DNA from: Acidobacteriota bacterium
GTDB lineage: Bacteria > Acidobacteriota > Terriglobia > UBA7540
Direction of reading: 5' to 3'
DNA length: 64,000 nucleotides
Assembly: GCA_004298155.1 (NCBI GenBank)
Contig: SCRD01000020.1
Span: 1 to 64,000 of the forward strand
In this document: one piece after another, positions 8,277-20,475 of the stretch
How the letters are laid out: each line of letters starts with the position of its first letter
Numbering within the stretch: the first letter of the stretch is position 1
Program-made: the position numbers and the translations under genes
Notes under the pieces: model-generated
What the model saw: the letters and a program-made list of their open reading frames with translations, nothing else
What the model was told of the DNA's origin: nothing
The model's database searches: none

Positions 8277-9608
8277 ATGATAACTATACAACGCATCATT
8301 TTAGCAGTCTTGTTGGCGCTCGTGCCCGCCGGGTCTCTGCGCGCGCAGCAGAAGCAGCCGCTGCCCCTGCACCTGACCCTTCAGGAAGCCGTGCGTATAG
8401 CTCTGCGGGAAAACCCCGAAGTGCAGATTGCCAACCTGGACGTGGTCGAAAGCCGGCACGACCGTTCCATCGTGCGCTCGGCATTGCTGCCCCAGGCAAG
8501 CATTGGTGTTTCTGAGGCTGCAACGCGACGTAACCTCGATGCATTTATTGGATTTCGTATTCCGGGCTTCCCGCAGCACATCGGACCGTTCCGGACTTTT
8601 CAGGCCGGACCGGCATTTTCCTTTCCAGTGTTCGACCTGACGCTTTGGCACCGGCTCGAGGCCTCAAGCCACAGGGTCACCGGAGCCAGCGCTCAGGAAT
8701 TGACCATCCGCGAACAAACCACCTTGCTGGTGGTATCGCAGTATCTCGGATGCCTGCGCGCGGCAGCGGACGTTCGGGCAGCGCAGTCACGCGTTCAGCT
8801 TGCGCAGGCGCTTTACGATCAGGCGGAAGAATTGCAGAAACAGGGGCTCAGCACCGCACTAGACACGCTGCGCTCCAGCGTCGAACTCCAGAACGAGAAG
8901 CAGAGGCTCATCGTGACCGAAACTCAGGGCAAGACCGCCCTTTACGGGCTGGCCCAATTGCTGGACCTTGACCCCCGTCAGACGGTTGAACTGGACGACG
9001 AAACAAGTTTTTTCGGCACGCCGAAAATTACTTTGCAGGAAAGCATGGAAAGCGCCTATGCCAACCGGCCAGAAATCAAGGCTCTGGTTGCCCAGGAGAA
9101 AGCGGCGCACCTTGAACAGCAGGCGGCAAAAGATGAACGCCTGCCTAAAGTGGAAGTGAACGGAGCCTGGGGTTACCAGGGAACATCACTGCCGGCTTCG
9201 ATTCCCGCTTATCAGTTCCAGGTTACGCTTGACGTTCCGCTGTTCACTGGGGGAAGGATTCGCGCCGAAAACGCAAAGGCCCAGATCGAATTGAAAAAAA
9301 TCGCCCGTCAGACTGACAGTGCGAGGAGCCGCATCGCGCTGGAAGTGAAGACCGCGATCGCGCAACTGGATGCGGCGCGGAATGAGGTGGCCGTTGCAAA
9401 CCTTGGATTGAAGCTTGCGAACGATGAAGTTGTGGATGCACGCGAGCGCTTCCAGTCAGGCGTCGCCAACAATATCGAAGTCACCACAGCGCAGGATGCC
9501 CTCTCGCGAGCCAGCGACAACCAGATCTCCGCACTCTATCGATACAATTTGGCGCGCGCCGACCTGGCCCATGCGACAGGACAAATCGAAAGATTTTACA
9601 CACACTGA
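8277..9608 (+). CDS. TolC-family outer membrane efflux channel
   Basis: A 443-residue outer-membrane factor. A signal peptide occupies about residues 1-23 (ILAVLLALVPAGSLRAQ). The mature chain has two internally repeated halves of long amphipathic helices, as in TolC: each begins with LTLQEAVRIALRENPEVQIA or ESMESAYANRPEIKALVAQE. The second half ends in VANNIEVTTAQDALSRASDN, a typical OEP motif. ATG 8277 is chosen because AGAGGAAAA lies just upstream and it opens the signal peptide; longer upstream starts would spoil it. It closes the efflux operon and completes the path across the outer membrane. Confidence 0.9.
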   Translation: MITIQRIILAVLLALVPAGSLRAQQKQPLPLHLTLQEAVRIALRENPEVQIANLDVVESRHDRSIVRSALLPQASIGVSEAATRRNLDAFIGFRIPGFPQHIGPFRTFQAGPAFSFPVFDLTLWHRLEASSHRVTGASAQELTIREQTTLLVVSQYLGCLRAAADVRAAQSRVQLAQALYDQAEELQKQGLSTALDTLRSSVELQNEKQRLIVTETQGKTALYGLAQLLDLDPRQTVELDDETSFFGTPKITLQESMESAYANRPEIKALVAQEKAAHLEQQAAKDERLPKVEVNGAWGYQGTSLPASIPAYQFQVTLDVPLFTGGRIRAENAKAQIELKKIARQTDSARSRIALEVKTAIAQLDAARNEVAVANLGLKLANDEVVDARERFQSGVANNIEVTTAQDALSRASDNQISALYRYNLARADLAHATGQIERFYTH

Positions 9609-9625
9609 GGCTGGTTTGGAATAAT

Positions 9626-10994
9626 AGGCCGATACATCAGGGGCTATCGTTCAGCAGAGCTTTAAGGGATAGCATCTCAGATGCGCTTGTCGAATTCCAA
9701 CACAACGCTCTGGAGGAGAATGCTGACCAAGCATCAGAAGATAAGTTCATAATTTCCGCAGAATGGCACGACATTTTTGAATCCGAACGGAAGGAATACG
9801 GGAAGCTACGCACACAACTCGAAGAGAAAGGGGACAAGCCCCAGGATTACCTAGACTTCAAGGATCAACTTCAGAAAGCAAAGGAAAATCTGACACAACT
9901 TGAGAACGAAGCCAAAGAGCTGGTAGATCTCAAGGCGCGACGGGAATCTAAGCTTGGTCTACTACGGGAGGTTTGGAAAGAGCAGACTCATCTTCGAAGA
10001 TCAAAAGCGGGAGAGTTGATGAACCAGCTCAAATCGAATGTCGGTTCGAAGCCGCTTGTCCAAATTAAAGTCGAGTACCAATCAAATCTACCTAGTTTGG
10101 TTACACTTTGGGCATCGAAAATCAGGGATCAAAGGCGCATCAGTCAAGACGATATCGAGACAGTTTTCATTAAGCTTAAATTCGAATTAGAGGGTGATAT
10201 GCCGATGCCAGAGGCAGCAATTGGATTCATGCGGTCAGCCGAGACGCTTTCACGTTTAATAAAATGGCTAAGTTTACGCAAAGCCGATGCGTTTATTGAA
10301 TTCTTCGATGAGAAAACCCTGCGCGAGTTCGAAACCATTTGAATTCGGGATGAAGTTACTTACACAATCTATCGAGAAGATGGCGCGTTGGTGGGACCCA
10401 TTGAGAATGTATCGGCTGGGCAGAAAGGGTTAGCATTCCTGCACCTATTGCTAGCTGCCGGGGATGAGCCGATCCTGGTCGATACGCCCGAAGAAGGCTT
10501 AGATAACGAGGTGTGTACACGGAGCTCGTCCCAGTATTCCGAAGAAAGAAAGTCGCCAAATTTTTGTAATTACGCACAATGCGAACATCCCTGTGAACGC
10601 TGATGCGGAGCTGATTGTATGCCTTGAACCGATCGGCACTGTTGACCGAAACAAATTGAGTGATTGGGTAGCCGAACTCAAGGGTAATGTGCAGGACGTA
10701 ATTATCGACCATCTGCTTGATCTTTTGGGGCCAAAGGACTGGGACCGTAAGTTGAGTGCATACCTAGCTAAAAAAGCCTGGGATGGTCATTCCATCGCCG
10801 CACTTGTTGAACGGATTGTCCTAGAGAGACGCGTTGAAGGGAGAATTCGGCGCTGGAGGGCAAATGGACAGCACGGATTTGAACCTTGCATGGGCGCGTT
10901 AGATAAGAAGGCTGTGAAAAAAGCTATTCAAGACATAATGGAAGGGTCAGAGTACGCCTTCCAACGACGCCGCGAGAAGTACGGGATCCTCTAA
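9626..10994 (+). pseudogene. Remnant of a large AAA/SMC-like ATPase (TrlF-like C-terminal half)
   Basis: One reading frame runs from about 9626 to a TGA at 10340, continues in the same frame past it, and then shifts twice (near 10510 and 10550) before an open end to 10994. Spliced, the protein has a charged coiled-coil part, then a VGPIENVSAGQKG signature-like element, a Walker B-like ILVDTPEEGLDNE, and a switch ITHNANIPVNADAE. That combination (PEE.LDN plus THNAN) is what I know from TrlF-family ATPases, which sit in defence-type regions. The C-terminal IQDIMEGSEYAFQRRREKYG also fits that family. The N-terminal half with Walker A is missing, so this is a dead fragment. The family name is my recognition, not a search result. 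It lies against tRNA-Thr, on the side of the tRNA 3' end. Confidence 0.65.
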
Positions 10995-11143
10995 AACTCC
11001 TTCACGTGAGGGCGCCTCTTGATGAAGCTGAGGAGGCACAACATTGCGTTGCTCCACTACGTTTTCACTGCAATCCGCCTTTTTGTGACCTTTCCGATAA
11101 AAACAGAATCCAACCTCATCATCTGATATCACAAGGGAAAGAG

Positions 11144-11219
<76 letters not shown>

Positions 11220-11951
11220 CAAACGAGTAAGTTTGCCGTGACCTCGGTGGCTGTGATTGCCTTCGATACCCCGTGCAGGCATTGCCCATGACTGGGCATT
11301 GTCAGGTAGTTGCCTTTCAAGAAACTTGAAGGACTTTCGCGTTTAACAGGTTGCCACAAACCTTTCGTTCCATCTACGCTGGAGCTAATTTACAAGAACC
11401 GATTAAACCAGCCTTCCTGCTTATCCTACCTGACAGACCGCAAAATGTTCAAGTGCTGGATCGAATCTGTTGCCGGGACGCGTTCAAAATTGGGCAGGCT
11501 CAGCCTTTTGATTTAATAACGTAGGTGACTGGTCAGCAATGTGCATTAAAAGCTCCGCGACTGGCTGGACTATCTAGTGAACCAAAGTTCGCAAGCCATT
11601 GTTTGTCTACTTGGTCTGCTTGGGATTACCAGCCATGAAAAATAGCTGTAGCGAAACAAAAATGCCCACCCGACAGCAGGGCCTTTGATCCCCCTGGATC
11701 TCCGGGTGAGCATTTTTGGTGAGAGGAGAATAGAACGGCGGACGCGCTCCGCCATCTAAACTCGGTTGGAGTGTAATTAAAAGCAGGCAGGCATGTCAAG
11801 CAATTTTTGGGAAAATATTTGCCTTATAAGTCCATCCTTTACAATAACTTATAAGCCTCATCATTTCGCCGAAAACCCTGAAAACTTTCCAGGACTCTGT
11901 CGTCAAGTAACGCGTCTGTGGCATAAGTCCCTATACTGGTTAGGGTTACTG
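11220..11951. other. Intergenic region with one strong hairpin, no gene
   Basis: About 730 bp without a convincing gene. Short frames exist but none has family features or a good start site. A small perfect hairpin TGCCCA-TGAC-TGGGCA is at 11283-11298, and a larger stem at 11658-11717 is listed separately. A six-base stem GGCGGA/TCCGCC sits at 11737-11753. Confidence 0.55.
11658..11717. terminator. Long A/T-flanked hairpin, possible bidirectional terminator
   Basis: A 15-nt arm AAAAATGCCCACCCG (11658-11672) pairs with CGGGTGAGCATTTTT (11703-11717) with one mismatch, around a 30-nt loop. The T-run at the plus-strand 3' side and the A-run at the other side would give terminator-like U-runs in both directions. 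No gene ends immediately beside it, so its role is uncertain; the long loop is unusual for a simple terminator. Confidence 0.5.
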
Positions 11952-13031
11952 CTATTTCAAGTTTAACCTGATAATTGAGTCTTCGTAGCCGCGGGCCCAA
12001 TCTGAATGCGGAAACCATCGGGCTGCCAAACGGCGGGAAGCGAAAAGGAGGAAGCCCGTTAGCACTGCCATGCCAACCAGCAGAACGACGAGAATAATGT
12101 TGCCAACAATCAGCTTGAACATTTGCACGGTCACTGGGACTCCTGGAGGTCGTTGGTCCCAGCTCACTTGTTCTTCAATGTTCAGCTTGCTCATCAGGCG
12201 TTGGGCGGCCTCTTTAGATTGCGCATTCTCAACCAGCAGGACGTAACTGCTTTCAAGTTTCCCGAAGACCGAACCGGATCCATTCTTCTGGTTAAGACCC
12301 AGTCTCTTTTGGAATTCAGCAAATCGCGCGCGCGCGATGGAATTAGTGGGATAGCTAATGAAGACCAGCGAAACCGGCTTGCTGTTGGTCCGGTAGTTGG
12401 CTGTTTGCAGCTCAGCCCCCATCTGGAATCCCACGAGGTCGGGGGGAATTGACGGAACAGCCCGTTGCATTGCCACAGGGCCCAGAACATATTTGTGGGT
12501 TCCCGATATAATCCCTTGGACAGGCAGTGAAGGCGGCAGTAGCGCCATTGAGTCGCTGGAAGGCGCTGCTCCCGCAATCGCCACCAGCGCAGAGCGGAAA
12601 TTCTCTTCCGGCATTTTGGCAGGCCGCATAACTCGGACAAAGAAAGTGCCGCGAGCTATCAGGGCCTGCCCGGGTCCAATGACTGATAGCTTCATCCCCG
12701 CTCCCGGCCTCATAGACTCGTTCTGATAGAAGGTCAGCAAACCGTATGCTGAGGAAGGATCGGGGGTTGTTTCAACCATGGCCTGGAGTGTCTGACTGGC
12801 TTTGCCGTAGGTGCGAATTTCCACCTTCGTGACGCCATACTCACGATCGACGAGCGGCTCTACCCCCCATTGGCGCACATCATTCAGGCTGACGTTCCGG
12901 CTCTCTCGCACCTGCCACTCCGGCAGGGAAGCCAGGTTCACTATTGTGGTGTGCTGAGCGCCTGCCAGGGGGCAACTCAATGCCAAAAAAGCCCAGAATA
13001 TTACGCTGAGGCGGGTGATTAACTTCATCAA
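11952..13031 (-). CDS. Exported, membrane-anchored DUF6599-type protein
   Basis: A 359-residue protein with an N-terminal signal peptide (about 1-25, LSVIFWAFLALSCPLAGAQ) and a single C-terminal membrane helix (about 308-332, LIVGNIILVVLLVGMAVLTGFLLF) followed by a short basic tail. The domain between resembles the DUF6599 proteins often found in Acidobacteria (phrases such as YGVTKVEIRTYGKASQTLQAMVE and YGLLTFYQNES). Function is not known; topology predicts a large domain outside the cytoplasm. It lies downstream of the amidase and transglycosylase genes on the same strand, 236 bp after the amidase, so a cell-envelope role is a reasonable guess. Confidence 0.65.
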   Translation of the reverse strand: MMKLITRLSVIFWAFLALSCPLAGAQHTTIVNLASLPEWQVRESRNVSLNDVRQWGVEPLVDREYGVTKVEIRTYGKASQTLQAMVETTPDPSSAYGLLTFYQNESMRPGAGMKLSVIGPGQALIARGTFFVRVMRPAKMPEENFRSALVAIAGAAPSSDSMALLPPSLPVQGIISGTHKYVLGPVAMQRAVPSIPPDLVGFQMGAELQTANYRTNSKPVSLVFISYPTNSIARARFAEFQKRLGLNQKNGSGSVFGKLESSYVLLVENAQSKEAAQRLMSKLNIEEQVSWDQRPPGVPVTVQMFKLIVGNIILVVLLVGMAVLTGFLLFASRRLAARWFPHSDWARGYEDSIIRLNLK

Positions 13032-13267
13032 CCCCTAGCATAGCAGAAATTGGTTTCAGCAGTAGGGCGGCTGGACGGCCGGTCTGTGGGATGCGTTCAG
13101 CGGTCAGTGGCATTGTTCTCCGCGTTGCAGGGATGGGCAAATGTCGCCGCCTGGAGGGGCAACGACAACTCTCCATGGGCACAACCGCGCTCATCACTCT
13201 TTTTCATGCTGGCCTTGATGCACCGCCATCTTTTGCGAGCCTCTCCATAAGTTTTGTGGCAATCAAA

Positions 13268-15571
13268 TTACCGCGTGCTTTGGGCTACGCGGACGCTTCC
13301 CAGATTGCTGGTGTAATTCTCGATGCCGTTGAAAAGGGCTTTGGCAATCTGCTCTCGATAAGAAGAGCTCTTCAGCAGGCGCTCGGAATGCGGATTTGAA
13401 AGGAAGGAGATTTCCGTAAGTATCGATGGCATGTTGGCGCCAATGAGGACAACAAAAGGAGCCTTCCGTACGCCGCGGTTGTGAAGACCGCGTGAGGCCC
13501 TGGACATGCGTTTGTAGAGCACGGTCTGGATGTTGCGGGCAAGCTCCTGGGATTCTTCGATCTTGTTGTTCAAAGCAATTTTCTGGATCAGGTTTTGCAA
13601 CTGGTGGACGGATTCCTGCGAAGTTGCGTTTTCACGCGCGGCCAGGCGAAGGGCTTCGGGGTCGCTCGTAAAGTTCAGGAAGTAGGTTTCTATGCCCCGC
13701 ACGTGGTGGTCACTGCTGGCGTTGGCGTGGATTGAAATAAACAGGTCCGCACCGTCTTCGTTGGCGATGGCCGTTCTTTCCTCGAGCGGGATAAACTTGT
13801 CTGTGCTGCGCGTCATAAAGACTTCGCTATTGGTCTCGGCCTCAAGCAGCTTGCGCAGCCGAAGGCCGATATCGAGCACAAGGTCCTTCTCTTCCAGTCC
13901 CGAGGGGCCGATGGTACCCGTGTCGAAACCTCCGTGGCCCGGGTCGATCACAATGCGCGCAACCTTCAACCCCAGCGCCCGTGTAAGCGTTTGCGAGCCG
14001 TTTATCGTGGGAGAAGCCGGTTTGGTGGAGAATGGCGCATCATCGCGCCCGGGATCGGTGGACGCAGCTTCCATCCTCTTTTTTGCAGCGGCCGAACTGC
14101 GGGCAGCCAAGGCAGCTTCAGACTTTCTGCCCGCGACGTTGCTGTTATCGCGGCTGGCTTCAGTATTCAATTCTGCTTCCGGCTGGACAGGGCCATCTGA
14201 GGCAGTTCCGGCCTTTGGCCGCGGAGGAGCTTGCCGGCGGGTCGTGGAGGCAGCGTCCTTTTCCGGTTTTGCAATCTTCTCTGCTTGAGCCGCGGAAGGG
14301 GCGGTTCCGTTGGTTGGCTTCACAGCCTGCGGCGCCTGGCGATCGGGCGCAGGTTTGGGCGCCAGTTTCGTGGCTCCTTCGGGTCCGGGCTTTGGCGTGG
14401 AGACCGCCTTCTCCATCACGGCCTGCTGGTCGTCGAACTCAATGGCGCTCCCGGTCTTTGGCGGGGCAGGGAATGCAACCTTTCGGGCAGCTTCGACTTC
14501 CGGCTTGTGGTTTGAGGCTGGCGCTTCCATCACAGCGGGAGTTTTCTTTTCCACCCGCGCCTGTGCCACGCGGCCTGGTTCCGTGGCGGCAGTGGGGCCG
14601 GATTTCGCAGATTCCGGGCCGTTCTCCGCCATCTCGGGTGACGTTCCGTGAACGTCAATGATCAGCCGGAAAGGGTTCGGCACCGGGAACGCGGAAAAGT
14701 TGTTGATGTTCTTGACGTCCAGCACCACGCGGGTGACGTCCGGTTTGAACTGACCCACCCGGATATCGCGCAGAAAAGTTCCGTTGATGGGAACATTTTT
14801 CTTCATCAGGTCGTGGCTCAGGCGGGTGTTTGGCAGGTCAAAGACAATGCGGTCCGGATGCGACAGTCGAATCGTAGTGTATTGGAATGGACCCCGCGCT
14901 TCGATAACTACCCGGGTGTAATTTGGCCCAACCCAGTTGTGGATATCAGTTACTTCAGCCGGCGCGCCGGAGGCATCATTGCCGCCAATGCTGGAGGTTT
15001 CAGTGCCGCCGGAGCTGTTGTCCGGGCTGGTGTTGGCGTTACTAGCGGAATCCTCTCTCTTTTGCGCAGCCTGCGCATCGGCAATTTCCTTCAGCTTTTG
15101 CTTCGCCTCACCGGAGTTGGAGGAATTGGGATATTTCTCAAGGAACGACCGGTAGGCGGCGGCCGCCTGCCCGGGATCGTTGAGGCTTTCGAGGTAGACA
15201 CTTCCTGTGGCCAGCGCTGATTCGCGCGCCATGCTGGTGCCCGGGTATTGCGCTGCCGTGTATTGGTAGGACTTGATGGCGGAATTGAAGTATGCGGGGT
15301 TGCGAAGCTGGCGCCCCATTTCCAGGTAGAGGTCGCCTATCGTTTGCGCCGCCACGGGGGCCTTGACGTAAGCAAAATCGTAAATATAAACGTTCCGGTA
15401 TTCACGAATGACGCGCTCGTATTCCGCCGCCGTGCGCTTGCCAGCGGGTGTGGCCTTGAGCTTCTGCTGGAGTTCCACGGCCCGCCCGTAGGCTTTTCTT
15501 GCAAGGTCAGTACGGCGAGTAATGGCAAAGCCGGGCGCAACCGCAAGAACAACCCAGGCTGCCGCCAGCAC
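13268..15571 (-). CDS. AMIN-domain N-acetylmuramoyl-L-alanine amidase
   Basis: A 767-residue periplasmic amidase that would cleave the bond between muramic acid and the stem peptide, probably at division. Order: hydrophobic N-terminus (signal), a TPR-like helical region (about 20-160), an AMIN domain (about 200-300; VTDIHNWVGPNYTRVVIEAR, IDVHGTSPEMAEN), a long Pro/Ala/Lys-rich linker (about 300-535), and a C-terminal Amidase_3 domain (about 540-760). Zinc ligands are visible in VIDPGHGGFDTG, the second-ligand glutamate in LEEKDLVLDIG, and the ISIHANAS motif; a catalytic glutamate fits ILTEISFLSN. The start is a GTG at 15571; no good Shine-Dalgarno precedes it and an upstream non-ATG start is possible. 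The linker is much longer than in E. coli AmiC. Confidence 0.88.
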   Translation of the reverse strand: MLAAAWVVLAVAPGFAITRRTDLARKAYGRAVELQQKLKATPAGKRTAAEYERVIREYRNVYIYDFAYVKAPVAAQTIGDLYLEMGRQLRNPAYFNSAIKSYQYTAAQYPGTSMARESALATGSVYLESLNDPGQAAAAYRSFLEKYPNSSNSGEAKQKLKEIADAQAAQKREDSASNANTSPDNSSGGTETSSIGGNDASGAPAEVTDIHNWVGPNYTRVVIEARGPFQYTTIRLSHPDRIVFDLPNTRLSHDLMKKNVPINGTFLRDIRVGQFKPDVTRVVLDVKNINNFSAFPVPNPFRLIIDVHGTSPEMAENGPESAKSGPTAATEPGRVAQARVEKKTPAVMEAPASNHKPEVEAARKVAFPAPPKTGSAIEFDDQQAVMEKAVSTPKPGPEGATKLAPKPAPDRQAPQAVKPTNGTAPSAAQAEKIAKPEKDAASTTRRQAPPRPKAGTASDGPVQPEAELNTEASRDNSNVAGRKSEAALAARSSAAAKKRMEAASTDPGRDDAPFSTKPASPTINGSQTLTRALGLKVARIVIDPGHGGFDTGTIGPSGLEEKDLVLDIGLRLRKLLEAETNSEVFMTRSTDKFIPLEERTAIANEDGADLFISIHANASSDHHVRGIETYFLNFTSDPEALRLAARENATSQESVHQLQNLIQKIALNNKIEESQELARNIQTVLYKRMSRASRGLHNRGVRKAPFVVLIGANMPSILTEISFLSNPHSERLLKSSSYREQIAKALFNGIENYTSNLGSVRVAQSTR

Positions 15572-15696
15572 GGCAAGCCTGCATTGAAACCGTTGCCCGG
15601 TCCCTCTTTGCAGCTCCCTTTCTCTAGCTTCCGTTGTCTCCCCCTTGGATGGCTGAGTTCGTCCTGGCGCCCCTTCGGGCGGCGCAAGCCATCCGT

Positions 15697-16380
15697 TTAC
15701 TCCGCATTGGTAAAGTGGATGACCCCTTGCGAATCCACATAACGGACGATAGGCATAACCCGCGCGGCCGGCGTTGCTGCTGCCTCAGAGCCTGTGCTCT
15801 TCGAGCTGTAAATGCGCGTTATCGCCCGCACGTAATGCTCAGTTTCAGGGATGGCCGGTATGCCGCCGGAGCGGATCACACGCTCCTCCCCCGCATTATA
15901 GGCGGCCAGCGAGAGCGGCAAATTGCCCCTGAAAAGGTGCAGAAGATATTTCAGGTAGCTGACTCCTCCCTGAATGTTCTGCCCGGGATCGAAAGGATTC
16001 TGCACGCCAAATCGCTGCGCCGTTGCCGGAATCAACTGCATCAGCCCCATGGCGCCTTTAGAAGAAACAGCTGAAGGATCGTAGTTGGATTCAACCCGGA
16101 TCATGGCGTGGACCAGTTTAGGGTCCACCTGATAATGGCTGGAGACGCGATCAATGAGGGAGTCAATTCCAGCGGGGCTGGCGAGTAGAGATCTCTCCTG
16201 CGAGAAATCGGGTCCAGTGCTTTCAGATGTTCCGTTGACGAAAACGATCTGGCCATTCTGGCCGGTGACGGTGGCAATTTGTCCTGCCTCGAGGCAAGGC
16301 AAACCCCGCAGGAAACCAGCGAGGAATAAACCGCAGGTTATAGCAACGGCAGGCGTTTTGGACCTTAACCAGATTCGCAT
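15697..16380 (-). CDS. Exported lytic transglycosylase (SLT family)
   Basis: A 227-residue peptidoglycan lytic transglycosylase. A signal peptide follows the chosen ATG at 16380 (AVAITCGLFLAGFLRGLPC), with GGAGG about 10 bases upstream; an earlier ATG at 16422 would add 14 residues. The SLT domain carries the catalytic glutamate in MIRVESNYDPSAVSSKGAMG, the GLMQLIPATAQRFGV motif and the NLPLSLAAYNAGEERV motif. Short segments before and after it (GQNGQIVFVNG; RYVDSQGVIHFTNAE) look like DUF4124-type strands. It precedes the AMIN amidase on the same strand, so the two cell-wall hydrolases may be co-expressed. Confidence 0.88.
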   Translation of the reverse strand: MRIWLRSKTPAVAITCGLFLAGFLRGLPCLEAGQIATVTGQNGQIVFVNGTSESTGPDFSQERSLLASPAGIDSLIDRVSSHYQVDPKLVHAMIRVESNYDPSAVSSKGAMGLMQLIPATAQRFGVQNPFDPGQNIQGGVSYLKYLLHLFRGNLPLSLAAYNAGEERVIRSGGIPAIPETEHYVRAITRIYSSKSTGSEAAATPAARVMPIVRYVDSQGVIHFTNAE

Positions 16381-16679
16381 AGAGATCCAGCCTCCACTCA
16401 ATCGTGGAAGAACGGAACTCATCCCCCCGCTATCCGGCTTGAACCAGCCCGGGTTTTTGCTCGCCCTTCATCTTGCGGGGACGGCCTGGCACTCCACCCG
16501 ACACACTGACGGGCAGAACCGTCCAAAACGATTGAATTATAACGTGTTTTTGCCATGTCAACAAGAAAAAACAGGACTTTCCGCGTTTTCTTCAGGAGCT
16601 ACCTCTGCCGCAACCCTTTTCCAAAATCCAGGCTGCAACCGGTTTTCAAGAGGGTGGAACCTGTACCGGAAGGGCTACA

Positions 16680-16958
16680 TTGAAGATGATATTTCTCCGG
16701 TTCGTTTTTTTGACGCTCTAATGTTTTCAACGAGATCGGTAGCTTCGTTTCCGGTTCGTTTTTTCAGCAGCTACGTGTTTTCAACAACTTCTCCGCTTCG
16801 TTTTCCGGTTCGTTCCGGTTCGTTTTTAGGCCCGATCCTTTGTTTTCAACAACCTCTCCGGTTCGTTTTTCAAAAAACGAATTTTTTTGTCCCATTTGTC
16901 CCAAAACCAGCCGCCCACAAGCTCTGTAAAGACTACTATGCTAGGCCACTCTTGTCAA
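16680..16958 (-). repeat. Dispersed repeat element, copy A, with internal repeat units and promoter
   Basis: Part of a 658-bp gene-free gap between alaS and the transglycosylase gene. Read on the minus strand it starts with TTGACA (16953-16958), a 17-bp spacer and TAGTCT (16930-16935). It then contains a hairpin TTCGTTTTTTGAAAAACGAA after an A-run, and repeating units of 50-60 nt built on AAAAACGAACCGGA followed by GTTGTTGAAAACA (about three full units and a partial one). A second copy at 43200-43456 has the same order of units at roughly 90% identity over about 150 bp. No protein frame is conserved. Copy A ends about 300 bp before the transglycosylase start, so it could be a long 5' leader or a separate RNA. 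Confidence 0.8.
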
Positions 16959-17038
16959 GAAAATTCAGCCTCGCCTGCTGAAGCGGACCCTGCATCCTGC
17001 CGGGTAACTCTGGACCCGAGAGTCTAAACACCAAACTT

Positions 17039-19854
<2,816 letters not shown>

Positions 19855-19873
<19 letters not shown>

Positions 19874-20060
19874 AACAGCCTTTACCACAGAGATCACAGA
19901 GGACACGGAGGGCAGCTTCTCAGTGATCTCGGTGCCCTCTGTGGTGAATGCTCCTCAGAATCTCGTTTGACCGCATAACAGCCTTTACCACAGAGATCAC
20001 AGAGGACACGGAGGACAGCTTCTCAATGATCTCGGTGCCCTCTGTGGTGAATGCTCCTCA
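19855..20060. repeat. 103-bp tandem duplication over the alaS start region
   Basis: Copy 1 (19855-19957) and copy 2 (19958-20060) differ at about two positions. Each contains the first 19 nt of alaS (minus strand) and a block reading ACCACAGAG..CACAGAGGACACGGAG..CCCTCTGTGGT, with terminal ACCACAGAG/CTCTGTGGT inverted ends that can form a hairpin. Blocks of the ACCACAGAGNNCACAGAGG kind commonly accompany GxxExxY genes, and such a gene begins exactly here: its stop codon (20058-20060) is the last three bases of copy 2. Confidence 0.9.
19920..19976 (-). other. Decoy upstream ORF copied from alaS start (18 aa)
   Basis: Copy 2 of the tandem duplication carries an ATG at 19976 followed by codons identical to the alaS start (MRSNEI), then LRSIHHRGHRDH and a TGA at 19920. 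It ends 47 bp before the true alaS ATG. If the transcript begins upstream, ribosomes could initiate here with the same context as alaS and terminate early. Whether it is translated is not known. Confidence 0.5.
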
Positions 20061-20450
20061 GAACTTGCCGTTCACGAACCGCCGAATCCCATCTTTGAGC
20101 GTGCAGACGTTGAAGTTAATCAGCAGACCCACATTGCACCCGGACAGCTTCAGATACGAAATCATCTGGGCTTCGTGTATGGGTGCCAATCTCTCAACGG
20201 ATTTGATCTCGACCACCACAGTGCCTGCAACGAGCAGATCGATTCTGTAACCACATTCCAGCTTAACATCACGATATACGAGTGGGAGCGGCCGTTGCGT
20301 TTCAACGGCCAGATTGCGGCTCGTCAGTTCAAACGCGAGACAAGCCTCGTAGGCCGATTCCAGCAGCCCAGGTCCGAGGGTACGGTGAACCTCAATGGCC
20401 GCGCCAATGATGGTCTGTGTTATGGCATTGAGCCTCTCTCGCTCGGTCAC
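20058..20450 (-). CDS. GxxExxY family protein
   Basis: A complete 130-residue member of the GxxExxY family, named for the motif seen here as GPGLLESAYEACL (residues about 27-39). Other family features: ITQTIIGAAIEVHRTLG near the start, the PLVYRDVKLECGYRIDLLV strand pattern and VVEIKSVERLAPIHEAQMISYL, which resemble a PD-(D/E)xK nuclease fold (D..EIK). The cellular role of these proteins is unsettled. It sits between recX and alaS, where it interrupts an otherwise housekeeping run, and its stop codon lies inside an ACCACAGAG-type repeat. Both facts suggest that gene and repeat moved in together. Confidence 0.88.
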   Translation of the reverse strand: MTERERLNAITQTIIGAAIEVHRTLGPGLLESAYEACLAFELTSRNLAVETQRPLPLVYRDVKLECGYRIDLLVAGTVVVEIKSVERLAPIHEAQMISYLKLSGCNVGLLINFNVCTLKDGIRRFVNGKF

Positions 20451-20475
20451 AGGGGATTGTCACTCCGCGCTATGG

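Noticed and set aside
11570-11755. Small minus-strand ORF over the long hairpin
   Set aside because: Its sequence is dictated by the inverted repeat and has no start site or homology that I can see.
16696-16880. CRISPR-like array in the repeat units
   Set aside because: Units are too few, of unequal length, and the sequence between the conserved parts is itself shared between the two distant copies, so there are no unique spacers.
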